Under the pieces are notes generated by a model, which worked only from the letters and a program-made list of their open reading frames with translations, ran no database searches and was not told the origin of the DNA. A DNA stretch of 64,000 nucleotides, taken from positions 248,001 through 312,000 of the forward strand of contig NGBS01000002.1 of assembly GCA_002245135.1 (NCBI GenBank). The letters run 5' to 3'. Positions 9,704-21,000 of the stretch are shown here, one piece after another. Both the position numbers and the translations under genes were made by a program. Each line of letters opens with the position of its first letter. The first letter of the stretch is position 1. The stretch comes from Proteromonas lacertae. Taxonomy: Eukaryota; Sar; Bigyra; Opalinata; Proteromonadidae.

Positions 9704-11264
9704 ATGAATGAAGAAGAAGAAGGAGAAGTAAATGACGTATATGAAGAGTTCTTTTTTATTATTTAGACTCAAGTAGATAATACTAAATCATTTGTAAATT
9801 CATCTTCCACCATTCAGAGAAATCCTGTTTATTATTCTAATAATAGCAATGAATCTTCATCAGAGTCAGAAAATGATGATGAAGATAAAAATAAACAGTG
9901 TATTTTGTTATTTTTTATTGACCTAGCTTCATCTTCTGTAGAAATGCTGCAAGAGACAATCAAACTACAGAAACAAATAGGAAATCTTAAATCAGAATTA
10001 ATACAGATTAGAGGAGAGCTAGCTCAAGAAAAACAAAAAACATATCCTAGAAAAACAGTTAACTTTCGAAATACAACTAGTGAAACAAGTCTAGATATAA
10101 ACAGATTGTTGATAGAAAATGAAAAATTGAAAGAACTCTTATCTAATTATCAAATGAAGCAGAATACTTATTTACCAACAGAAGAAATGAATGAACTAAC
10201 TACAGTATAATAAATTCTCAAGACAATAATGAATATATAAATAAATAGAGATATTACTTATTAGAATCACAGTATAAATCAGAATATACACAGTTTAAAA
10301 GAAATGAAATTCTGTTACTTAATACAATACAAAAGAAGAAGAATAAAATTGCACTATTGAAGAGTATGTTACAGAAACAGCAGCAACAGCAACAACAACA
10401 AAGTAAGTGTAATTCAATACAACCAAATGAATATGAAAGTAGAATAAATCAAGCAAATCGACTATTAGAAGAAAGCAGAATAACAATAAACAAAATATCA
10501 GATAAATTGAAAAATAAAGAAATACAGTTTAATAATGTTAAAAAACAGTTAGAAATGAATAATAACAAGTCAATATATAGAATACAACAATTGGAGATGG
10601 AGTTAAATAATTGCAAGAACACAATTAACCAATATAAATCTAAAATAAATTACTTGAATGAAAAAGTTGAGAAGGATAAGGCAATTATGGAAGAGAATAG
10701 AGAAATTAATAAAAAAATGATTTTACAGAATGAACAATATCAACAAGTATTCCAGAACTATGAGCAAACGATATTACAATTGAAGAACCATATAGATGAA
10801 AAGGATAAAATTATAAATGATATGAAGAAAATAAGTGATGAGAATAAAGTGAATAACCAATCACAATCTAATGAAATTAACAACCAAATGACAAAAATTA
10901 AACAATTAGAACAAGAGAATAATCAATATAAATATAGTATTAGTCAAAAAGATAATCAAATCACTGATTTGACAAGTAAAATGAATGAATTATCATCAAT
11001 TAATAATGACTATAATAACACAATATTAGAATATCAAAAAGTATAAGATCAATTATATTTATTTTTCTCTAGAAATGTCAAGAATGTTCTGATGCAATTC
11101 AGAATTTAGAGGAACATTGCTCTGAGAGTGAAATTACAATTGAAAAATTGAATGAAGAGAATAATCAATCTCAAAAGAAGATTAATGAAATGACATTGAA
11201 ATATAAGAAATTGAGAGAATTATGGAATAATATTTCACAGAATATATATCCTGAATCGCCATAG
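9704..11264 (+). CDS. Coiled-coil protein, unidentified
   Basis: Five exons with introns of 30, 27, 44 and 32 nt join to 475 residues with no frame conflict. The N-terminus (MNEEEEGEVND) is acidic and is followed by a Ser/Glu-rich disordered segment. From about residue 65 to the end the protein is nearly all coiled coil (VEMLQETIKLQKQIGNLKSE and many later heptads), interrupted by a polyglutamine run around 10377-10400. The last exon holds CQEC and EEHC cysteines and ends SQNIYPESP. I do not recognise the family; cytoskeletal, centrosomal or golgin-type scaffolds are possible but unsupported. It lies tail to tail with fucose mutarotase, 78 bases apart. Confidence 0.75.
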
Positions 11265-11342
11265 AAATACCAAATTTTGAATTATTGTTATTTATTTAAA
11301 TACTGTGTTTTAATACTAATTATCATTACATTTAATATGTAT

Positions 11343-11834
11343 TTAAACACAAGGATGAGTAATTACACCTTTTTGAAGGATTATATTACCATATTGAGCT
11401 ATTTCACTAGTTGCTACTATGCAGTATGCTTGTTTAGCTTTTTCATAAAATGCAAATCTTTCAATATGCTCCATTTCTATATGTCTATTTTCAGCTTCAT
11501 CACATATTTTTTGATAAATATCCCTAATCTCCACTTTCATGTCTTTATCACATTCAACACGAGACATTATACTAACCTAAACTTCATATAACAATAAAAA
11601 GCATACTGGAGTGTCAACGTAAGTATCTAAAGGGAGAACTTTCAATATTGCTGTTAATAAAGTTGGTATATCATGTCCATCCATTCTTACCACTCCAGTT
11701 AAACAATGTTTACCAATAGATGCTGAAGGGAAGTTGGCGTCTGCCAATACTATAAAATCGCCATGTCCCATCTCTGCTAATATTTTCAACAGCTCTGGAG
11801 ATATAATAGTAGGTATTCCTTTCAAGATCGTCAT
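11343..11834 (-). CDS. fucU: L-fucose mutarotase (RbsD/FucU family)
   Basis: Two exons split by a 30-nt intron at 11606-11577; the joined product is 153 residues, close to bacterial FucU and animal FUOM. Family motifs are all present: [20 protein letters not shown], the catalytic MGHGD histidine, [10 protein letters not shown], the [19 protein letters not shown] block, [11 protein letters not shown] and the terminal [14 protein letters not shown]. The enzyme interconverts alpha and beta anomers of fucose, feeding fucose salvage or catabolism. The intron junction restores VDTPVSIM. It is divergent from the CCA-enzyme-like gene, with only 38 bases between start codons. Confidence 0.93.
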
Positions 11835-11872
11835 TTTTGAAATTCTAAATTTGAAAAAGCTTGAGTAATAAA
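11835..11872. promoter_or_regulatory. 38-bp divergent spacer, fucose mutarotase / CCA-enzyme-like gene
   Basis: Only 38 AT-rich bases separate two divergent start codons, so both transcripts must initiate inside or very near this spacer, or within the opposite coding region. No clear TATA element is singled out. Confidence 0.5.
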
Positions 11873-13527
11873 ATGTTGTTTAGAGAGATTATTAGCAGAG
11901 TAAATAGATATTCAAGCTCATTTAATGCAATGTATTGCAGTAATGTATATATATTATACTATAAATTATCTTTCAGTTTTCAAATCTGACAAAGTTACTC
12001 CCACTTGAAGATTCAGTATTATATATAAATATTAATTGTTTATATACATAGGAATTTGAATTGTTTAGATCAATATCAGATAAATTAAATCCAAAATTAT
12101 GTCAAAATTTCTTATTATTTGGTAAATGGCTTGTACATAAATTAAATTCAAAACAAACAAATGATATTGATATTTTATTAGTATTTTATGTATAATTTAT
12201 ATATAGATTAATATTCCTTTATCAAATATTCAATATTTCTTTCCAACACCATCTTCTTTATCGTTTTCTGATTTTAAAACATCTAATACAATTAAATTCA
12301 AAGGATATAATATAAAGTTTCACATTTGTAACAGATCAAAAATAGTATGATTATTAGTTATGCTTTTGTCATTTTAGAAACCTAATGAAATAAAAGAAAA
12401 CTTGAAGATGTTTTCCAAGCAGACTATTCCTTTCACTATATATTCTATGTTTTACAATATATCAAATGGTATATCACATTTTATATTGACTATTACAATA
12501 GATACAATAATTGATCCACTTCAAGTAGGTATTAGAGATTTTAAACAGAAAAAACTTGTACCAATCATTAAACCACCATCTATATCATTTCAATCGAATC
12601 CTTTGCTGTTATTAGATATTTATAAATACACATCAATCGATTTTGACTGCACATTAGATGAAGAAATACAAAAATGTATAGATGATGTTTCAGTGTTAAG
12701 AATTCTTTTTATCAAATTACAGAACCAAAAATACAGACAATATATGAGAGATTTTATTAATAATTACGAAAATTTGCATTCTTTGCCTTACAATGCATAT
12801 AATTGTTTGTTTCATACGATATATAGTGGTTATAAAGGTAATAGAGATGATTATAATTTAGATATATGGGAAAGAGGATTAGCATTATGTAAATTATTTA
12901 CTGATCCACATATTAATAAATTATATTCGATTTTTCCTAGTTTGATATCAATATTTCAACCGTTAAATCAATTACAGATTATTTACATATCATTAATCAG
13001 AGTTCAATTATATTCCAAAAATAAACAGTTAAAAACAGATTCACTATTTGAGGATTGTAAATTAAGAGTTCATGAAATAGAATCATTTTATTCTGTATAT
13101 ATATATATATAATTATTAATGTAATTTTTAAATAGAGATCATTTTATTATGGAATTGAACCAAAAGAAAAACTTGTTATGTTGGATGTATTATTATCATC
13201 CTATCATTTTGAATTGTTAATTAATCATTCTGATATTCCACTATACTCAAGTATATAATAATAATATTCTTATATTATTATTATTTTTTTATTATTATAG
13301 CTGAAGAAAGTGAGATAATTTCACAATGGGAAAAACTCATCTTGAATAATAGTGAATCTTTTTTGTTTATCTTACATAAATACACACAATATGAATTAGG
13401 AATAATATTTTGGGGATTGAAACGATGTTTTTACAATTGTGAAGAAATATCTGAAGAATCGATATGTAAATTAAAACCTTTTGTTATTTTAATAAATATT
13501 CTAAAACAATATAATCATTACAGGTGA
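11873..13527 (+). CDS. tRNA nucleotidyltransferase (CCA-adding enzyme)-like protein with degenerate motifs
   Basis: Seven exons, introns 26-50 nt, joined length 478 residues. Order and spacing follow eukaryotic CCA-adding enzymes: FGKWLVHKLNS..NDIDILL corresponds to the GGWVRDKLLG..DIDIAL nucleotidyltransferase core, with both Asp of DID kept. FTIYSMFYNISNG corresponds to the (RRD)xTINALFYN motif, and DIYKYTSIDFDCTLDEEIQK to the RIFRYxSRFDCTLDEEI block. However, the RRD segment reads QTIPFT here, and NPLLLLDIY replaces the arginine-rich PLRLLR motif, so nucleotide selection residues are lost. A helical C-terminal body follows. It ends at TGA 13525-13527. It may be an inactive or repurposed paralog, possibly organellar. 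Confidence 0.7.
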
Positions 13528-13625
13528 TTATCAGTGTTTATTCTTCTTGATGTATATAAAGGTTAATTTAACAACAATAATACAATAATAAAATGATTGT
13601 TTTTATATTTAAATACGATATTGAT

Positions 13626-14246
13626 CTATTCATATTCTTCTGAAGTGTGTAATGTCAAGTATTTTATAAATTTGATATGAAGTGCTGTTCTATTGTCTCC
13701 ACTCAATATATCTTCAACAAATGTACATTCAACAGATATCTAATCTCATATATATATAGAATAAATAAGATATACATTAACCATTTCTAATGCACCTTTA
13801 ATTACACCACATAATAAATTACTATATCTCAAATCGTGATATTCTTCTGGTATTTCATTAAATAAAACAAAGGGATTATTTTCCAATATTAAATTACATT
13901 CAGTCTTCTCATCATTCCAATCTGCTTCAGAGGCAGTTGTACCAAGAAATAAATTGAATGCAGTAGTTCCTACTGTTTCTACAGTAGTTTGAAAATCTTT
14001 ACAAGGTTGTAAGGGTGTTCTAGATAAATATTCTTCTATTATTCTTGTTCCAATATTATATCTATATTATTTAATTAAATCATATTTTCTATACCCCATT
14101 TTCATTAATTCATCATTCACAGTATTCAAATCACCATAATCCTTTATTAATTGCATTACGCAAGCACCATATGTTAAAGCAAATAGTTCAACGCACACTT
14201 TTGGCATTTCTCCTCCCGTTGAATTTCGATTGCTATTCTTTGGCAT
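13626..14246 (-). CDS. TRAPPC3: TRAPP complex subunit TRAPPC3 (Bet3)
   Basis: Three exons, introns of 33 and 36 nt, joined length 183 residues (human 180). The sequence aligns along its length with Bet3: ELFALTYGACVMQLIKDY, KMGYNIGTRIIEEYLSR, LILENNPFVLFNEIPEEY and YSNLLCGVIKGALEMV. The cysteine that is palmitoylated in the family is present in LQPCKDFQTT. Bet3 forms the core of the TRAPP tethering and Rab1/Ypt1 exchange complexes at the ER-Golgi interface. The start at 14246 gives MPKNSNRNSTGGEMPK, the usual polar leader. It is divergent from another TRAPP subunit gene, 65 bases away. Confidence 0.95.
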
Positions 14247-14311
14247 TTAAATAAACAAAAATAATAAGATACAAAAAATATATTCGTTTTATTATTTCTA
14301 ATCTTTCCTAA
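14247..14311. promoter_or_regulatory. 65-bp bidirectional promoter of two TRAPP subunit genes
   Basis: The spacer between the TRAPPC3 and TRAPPC2L start codons must hold both promoters. It contains an 18-base stretch at 14274-14291 (AAAAATATATTCGTTTTA) that recurs exactly at 27892-27909 upstream of the ankyrin-pseudokinase gene. Confidence 0.5.
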
Positions 14312-14901
14312 ATGTTGGTTTGTACTGCCATATTAGGCAAGAATGTATTATTTTATAAATCTTTAATATATTATAGAACGAATTATTATTTATACATCCA
14401 TACGGCGAAGCTAATCCGTTGAAATACCATTTTGTGTTACATGGAATTATAGGATCAATACCAGACCTAAGTATATTCTATGTTTATATTTTTAAAAGCA
14501 AAAAATCCTCCTCCTGAGTCATATCTTGGATTTTTAGGCCAATTAGCAAGTTATAGAGTATATCTTTTTGTTTATGTGAATATTTATATTGAAAAAATTC
14601 TTAACTGATTTTACTTATGGATATATTACTAATACAAATAATAAATTTCTAGTTGTGACAGATTCTGTGTCTGTAAATCATGAAGCTATGAATTCTGTAT
14701 TATTCAACCATTTGTTTTATATTTATATAGTTCCTTGCCGAATTTCATAGGCTTTATATAATAGTTTCATGTAATCCATTTCTCAGAATTAAAGAACCAT
14801 TTGTTTCAAAGCAATTATCACTTGATGTATGTTTATTTTATTTTTATTCCATTTAGCTTGATGAATTAAGAAGTAGACTAAACCAGTCGATTTGTTCATA
14901 A
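14312..14901 (+). CDS. TRAPPC2L: TRAPP complex subunit TRAPPC2L (Tca17)
   Basis: Six exons, one junction being a U12 AT-AC intron, give 136 residues (human about 140). Matches include MLVCTAILGKNNELLFI, ANPLKYHFVLHGIIGSIPD and ESYLGFLGQL. Splicing then rebuilds SYRVYGYITNTNNKFLVV, the TRAPPC2L hallmark K-VYGYVTN segment. The end FLAEFHRLYIIVSCNPF and LDELRSRLNQSICS is also typical. The longin-fold subunit helps assemble TRAPPII. Introns are 32, 28, 55, 34 and 30 nt, summing to an exact in-frame product. It shares a promoter region with TRAPPC3. Confidence 0.9.
14560..14614 (+). other. U12-type AT-AC intron in TRAPPC2L
   Basis: 55 nt. It begins ATATCTTTTT, carries the branch-site motif TTCTTAACT (branch A about 14604, 10 nt from the 3' end) and ends TTTTAC. 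Removing exactly these bases joins GT to T and restores the conserved YRVYGYITN; no GT-AG alternative does. The motif set matches the minor-spliceosome consensus. Confidence 0.9.
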
Positions 14902-15017
14902 TTCTTATTAATTATATATTTACATCTGTGTTATAGAAAGATTATTGATAGTAAATAACCGAAAAAACAGTCGAAATGACAAGAATTGAAATCTTTTATA
15001 TATAAACAAGAAAGCGA

Positions 15018-18000
15018 TTATAAATTGCATCTTGACATTTTTCTAATTCTACTGAAATTGTTTTCTATTTCATTTGGCTGTAAATTAGAAATACAGAATA
15101 TCAACTGATGAACTATATTCAGATCTTCTTGGTTTTCTAGAACAAGTCTTTCATACTGATTCTATTTAAAACATAATAATATTAAAATACTCTAAATAGA
15201 AACCTAATTTCACTATTATTCTCAACAACTTCATCAGCAGTGAATTGTAAATCAAAAACCCATTTAACTTTATGTTTACCAACTATATATAATAATAATA
15301 GAATGTAAATTATACTATCAATGCAAATCACAGATTCATCTGTAACAATTAGTATCTCATATTTGTTCCAACTGTAACAACTGTATATGAAATGACCACT
15401 ATTAACCAACGATTTAAATAAACTAAATCCATATGCTTCAGTTTCATTGTAGTTATATATTATTCCTGTTTGATCGATGTATCTTTTATACCTTATTCTA
15501 TATAAATCATGTACTGGTACTAAATAGAGCTTTGTTCCTATAATCGATTCACTGAAACATTGAACAGCCTAACAATTCATAAATAGAAGAATTATATACT
15601 CCTGATATTGGATATAAGAAACCATGAAACACATTTTTTACAAATAATGGTAAATACTTCCAATATTTGTCAATAACTAAATTCTATAGAATTATATTAT
15701 AATATCTACAATACTTTAGGATGTTTCATCAAAAAACTATTGAAACTATATATCAAACTTCTTCTTAATGCTCTAAAGCCAACTTTGTAATCTATATTAA
15801 GGATAAAAACAAAAAAACATTATACGAATTAGTGGTTGATGAATAAAGTTTACTGAATCAGTAGGATAAACATCAAGATGTTGTTTGATTAATAAATCTA
15901 TATATAAAAGAATAATTAATAGATGTATTAATACTAAATCCACCAAATAGTTTTTCTATAGTATTCAATAATCCCCACAAACTGTGACAAAAGAATGATG
16001 CAATACCTGTCTTTATTCCATCCATTGTTATACCTTTGAATGATTTTTCCATCAATTGACTTACTCCAGTTTTTATACTTCCAAATAACTGTAATGGATT
16101 TCCTATGATATTCAATGAACCAATTAATAAATGGATTTGAGATATAATTAGAGGAGTATAATCTAATATTATTCTACTGATAATAGATTCACTGTAATCA
16201 ATAATATCTTCCATTTTAACTTCTTTTATATTTACATTTGCTTGATCAATATTCAATAACAATGTACCAACTGTTTTTATTATTCCTCTAAACCATAAAA
16301 AGTAAGGTGATTGGCTGGGTAGAAAAGAATCCAACCCATGAGAGATGGTCAAAGTAATTGATAATTGAATTGGTTTAATATCCATAGATTTAATTAAATA
16401 TTTGTTTGCATTTGATTCAGTAGGAGGATGAATTAATATAAAACTAGATGACAATATAATTCTTATAATATACTGTGAATATGATTGAAGTATAGAGTTT
16501 AGTGTTTTCTTTTTCACATAATAGCAATCATCAATATCCACATCATTTAAAACTTTTAACAGATTTATCAAAAGAACATCATGAAATTTAACATCCAATG
16601 CCTATAAGATATGAAAAATAATCTATACAGGTATTTTTAAATCTATTGAATCAATGATTGAACTACTTTTCATTTTTACTGATAAATCCAATGGTTTGTA
16701 ATGACAAGATAGAACTAAAGGGTATATTGATTCTCCACTTGTATCACTTAATTCTATATTAGATAAATTGGTTTTAAAACATAAATAGTCTTTGTTCTTT
16801 TCATACTCTATGTTGATTGTATTTAAAGATAGATTGCATATTTCATTTGGATTATTATCATATAATGTTACACTCACTTCATTAACTAATACAGAACATG
16901 ATATTTCACTAATTACACTTTTTACAACTGGGTTTGATTTAATACTAATGTCAATACTAGTCTTATTTATATCATTCACCATTAATAGTGATTGAGAGTT
17001 TATATGACTGTTATAGGTATATATTATTTTACCTAACAAACTATCCTCAACATTTTTAGCTAATTTCGTATTTAGCGAATAATATTCTGTAAAACTATCA
17101 ATATAATTAGAATCCAATTTCTGTTGAGATTGATTATTATCAACCTGCATAAATGAAGTTTTGTTAATCAAAGAACTTTCATCACCAACTTGATAAGTTA
17201 ATATGAATATTTCACTTAAACATTCTCTCTCAGATAAAGGAAGTGTAAAATTCCAGATATATTCATACACATTTGGTGTTTCAATTTCAACTACACATTT
17301 TTTCTTTCTTGATAAAACAATGTTTATATTATCAAAATTATCAATTGTAGCTTCAAAGTTATTCACTTTTATTACTTCTGATCCTGGAATTAACATTGAA
17401 TACTTTGAAGAATCTATTGAAAATAATAACCTGTTAATTACAATTCTATCATTTATTAATTTTATTGTGAAATTTGGGATTATACTATACCTTACTCTCT
17501 GATTTTCTATATGTTTTGATGTTGATAATATTTCACTATGATAAACATTATCAATGGTTTGAACAGCTAAATATACTGGTTTACTATTATTACTCTTTGC
17601 TAATACTCGTGTCTTAGTAATAACAAGTGTATTATCAATATTCTGATTTGGTTTTAATAAAAATGTTGATGATTCTGTCTGATTCTTTTGTAAAGATGAG
17701 CAATATTGATACTCTTTATCATAATACTGAATAACTTGCTTTGAATGTTTCAACATTTTTGAAAGGATGGATTTTCTAAATTTGGTGTTATCTTTATGAT
17801 GATCGTCACAATGATTAGTAAATCCAACATTTAAGAATAAACAACAGTTAACATTCTCATTCTCATTCTTTTCATTACTTTTGTGGTATAAATAATGCAA
17901 AGGTATTGCCATTTTAGTTATTTGATCACATTTCAATTGACTTACATCGATTTGTCCACATGCTATATAATTATGAGCATTTGTATATCCATCTCCAATA

Positions 18001-21000
18001 AATATATCGATAATACTCTGAACTTTTATTACTAACAACTGATAAAAACCTACATTTCTACCTGAATATGCTGTTGTGCAAGAGACAGAATCACTTTTTC
18101 TATTATCAAATAGACAAGCAGTACCTTTCGTATGTTTGGGTAAATTCAATGCATACAACACTTTAATCACTAAATATTCTGGTCTATAATCAAAACATAC
18201 TTTATTTAATGGAAGTTTTATTTGTTCTAAAGCATTTACCATTTTTTGTTGATATGCTATTTCTTCTTGAAGAATACTAATTCTTTTGCTAATATCTTCT
18301 TTCTTTAATGATAAACTTGGAAGTTTATTAGATGATATGTGTAAAATGAATTGATTATTCACATATTCAACATTGATGAAGAAATGAATAACATCTTTAT
18401 CATCTTTATTTTTCGAATTAACAACATCTAATGGAGTTTGAGTTATTGATGATGTAAATTTGTAAGGAATTTCAAACAGATATAAATTCTTATAATATGA
18501 ATCAATATCAATATCATCTGAATGAACTACATATGGTTTAATCAGAATATAAATCTGTTTACTCTCATTAGGATGAATAAATCCAAACGAACTTCTTGAT
18601 AATGGTAATAATGATTGGATAGTATTAGTGTTAGTATTCTCTTCATAGATTAAAACGCTATGATTCAGACAATCGTTCACTATTGAATGAGAAGTTAGTT
18701 CTTCAGCTACATCATTCATACATAAAACAATCGAACCTTTGATTATAATATGAGATATATTAATATATTTACTTCTTCTATAATTCCGAGTATATAATCT
18801 TATCGTTATTGGATCATTATCAATTTTGATACTTCCTGACCAATTCCATCCTTCACCTTCTTCATCAATTTCATTAATTTGAATCTGAATTGTTTGGTTT
18901 TCATTTAAACAATTCCATTGAAAAGGCAAAGACGTATGAGAATCAATCTTTTGAAAATTTGTATCAGCTGTTTGTCTGATATTGATTGAATTTATTGATC
19001 CATTCCATATCCAATATAAAGGTAAGATTTCTATTATCTTTGTGTGAAAGTAAATATCATCTAACACATCTCCTGTTATTTTTACATCATAATGAAGAGA
19101 ATTATTTTGATACAATGGAATCTGTGTTGATGTAGGTATATTAACTGAACGAATGTAAAAAGGTTGCGATTGAATTCCATTATTTTGATCAGAAAATGTC
19201 AATACCATCTCATTTTCATTTGAAAAACTGACTGATGTAATTTGTGATTCCCAATCAGTTTTATCATATATCTTCTTTTCTTCTACACACAACTGACAAT
19301 AACTAATTGGAAGATTAATAAATGCCTTGTTACATTTCACATAAGTGAATAGCTGAATACCAGAATGATTAATTATCCATATATCAGAATAAAAGTATAA
19401 TGAATAAGATCCATTTGACAATTTCATTAAATCAATAGAGATATACTTCACTTTTCTTTGAATATCATGATCAAATGGAATAGTAATTGGTTGATTAACT
19501 GCTAATGGAACTGATTTTGAAATAGAATCGTTCTTATATTGGCTTTTAACAGTTATGAAAAACTCTTCATCTTTAAAATTCTGTCTTATAAAGATATTTT
19601 CGTTTTTCATTTTTCTTATTCTTTGGTTAAGCACAACTTTTTCAAATGCATTTGTTATTTCATAACTAATATCATAAAATGTAGTATTATAAACTGTTAA
19701 TGGAGATAGTATATTTAACTTGTACAACCTGGCAGTTGAATTATCATTAATTGAATGTGAAACAGATGTTTGAATATAACATAATAAGAATGATTTTTTA
19801 CTGAATGAAATATACATTTGACCATTACCTTTACCTTTATCTATTATATCAGAAATCTGAATTATATTTGATTCTGTATTCTTAAATTCAAACTGAATAT
19901 GACTGTTTAATTCACAATACTTTATTGGTATATAATATTTTGATTGGATAGTATGAGTTTCAATCATTTCCTTTTTATCGTTATACAAATTGATCTTTAA
20001 ATTAAGTGATTCATGAACAATAATTTGAAATGCAGATTTTATTACTAATGATTTATTATTATCACTTAAACTAGTATCAATTATTACAGGTAGAGTTGAT
20101 TTGTTATATCTTATATTATAATGCGCAACTATGCATTTATCTATATCAATAGACAAACTGTCTGTTTCATATCCTATTTGAAATTGAATAATTCTATTAT
20201 TATCTTCTTCTTTCATATTCATATTATACATTGAACAATTTGGTATATCATTTATTCTCTCTTTCAACTTGTTTTGATAGTATGTCGAATTCAAAGGTTT
20301 ATTACTTAATGAAAGAGACAAATCTAGTTTAGAAATGTAATTCACTTTATTATTATTTATTATCTGTAATAAAGTGTCTGACCATTCAGTGAAAGAATAA
20401 ATGGTTGTAAATTGAAGAATGACACTTTCATCATCATCTAAGAATAATTCTATCTGTAAATCTTCAATACTTGCTTTAACAGATGATAGTGGTGATATTA
20501 TTGATTTTGAATCACAGTAATTAAATAACAGTAGTTTGTCTGAATCTAGAGTTGAAACTAGGTATAGTCTATTCTTTATATCTCTAATTGTGGTTGAGAG
20601 AAGATTGTGTTGTGAAGTAATATGTTTATTTTCTATAGGAATTGAAACATGATATAAAGCTAGTCCTGAATAATTATATATTATCAGATTTGATGTTCTT
20701 TTGATATCCTTTTTATCATTCAATATATACTTGTATTTATTTAAATAACATAATACTTCATTCATAAATGAAGGTATAAAGTTAATCTCTATTGTCTTAT
20801 TCTCACCATTTCCAAATAAAAATACATATATGGCTAAGGTCACTTGATTCTGTTCAACCTTAATTGTAATATCCATTTTTATAGTAGATTCCTCTAATAC
20901 TGGCTGCCAATGCGATAATGATCTGTCGAAGTAAGACAATGAACATGATGTATTCAAATGTAATGCCATTGCATCATCTAATATCAATGAAATCATTGGG

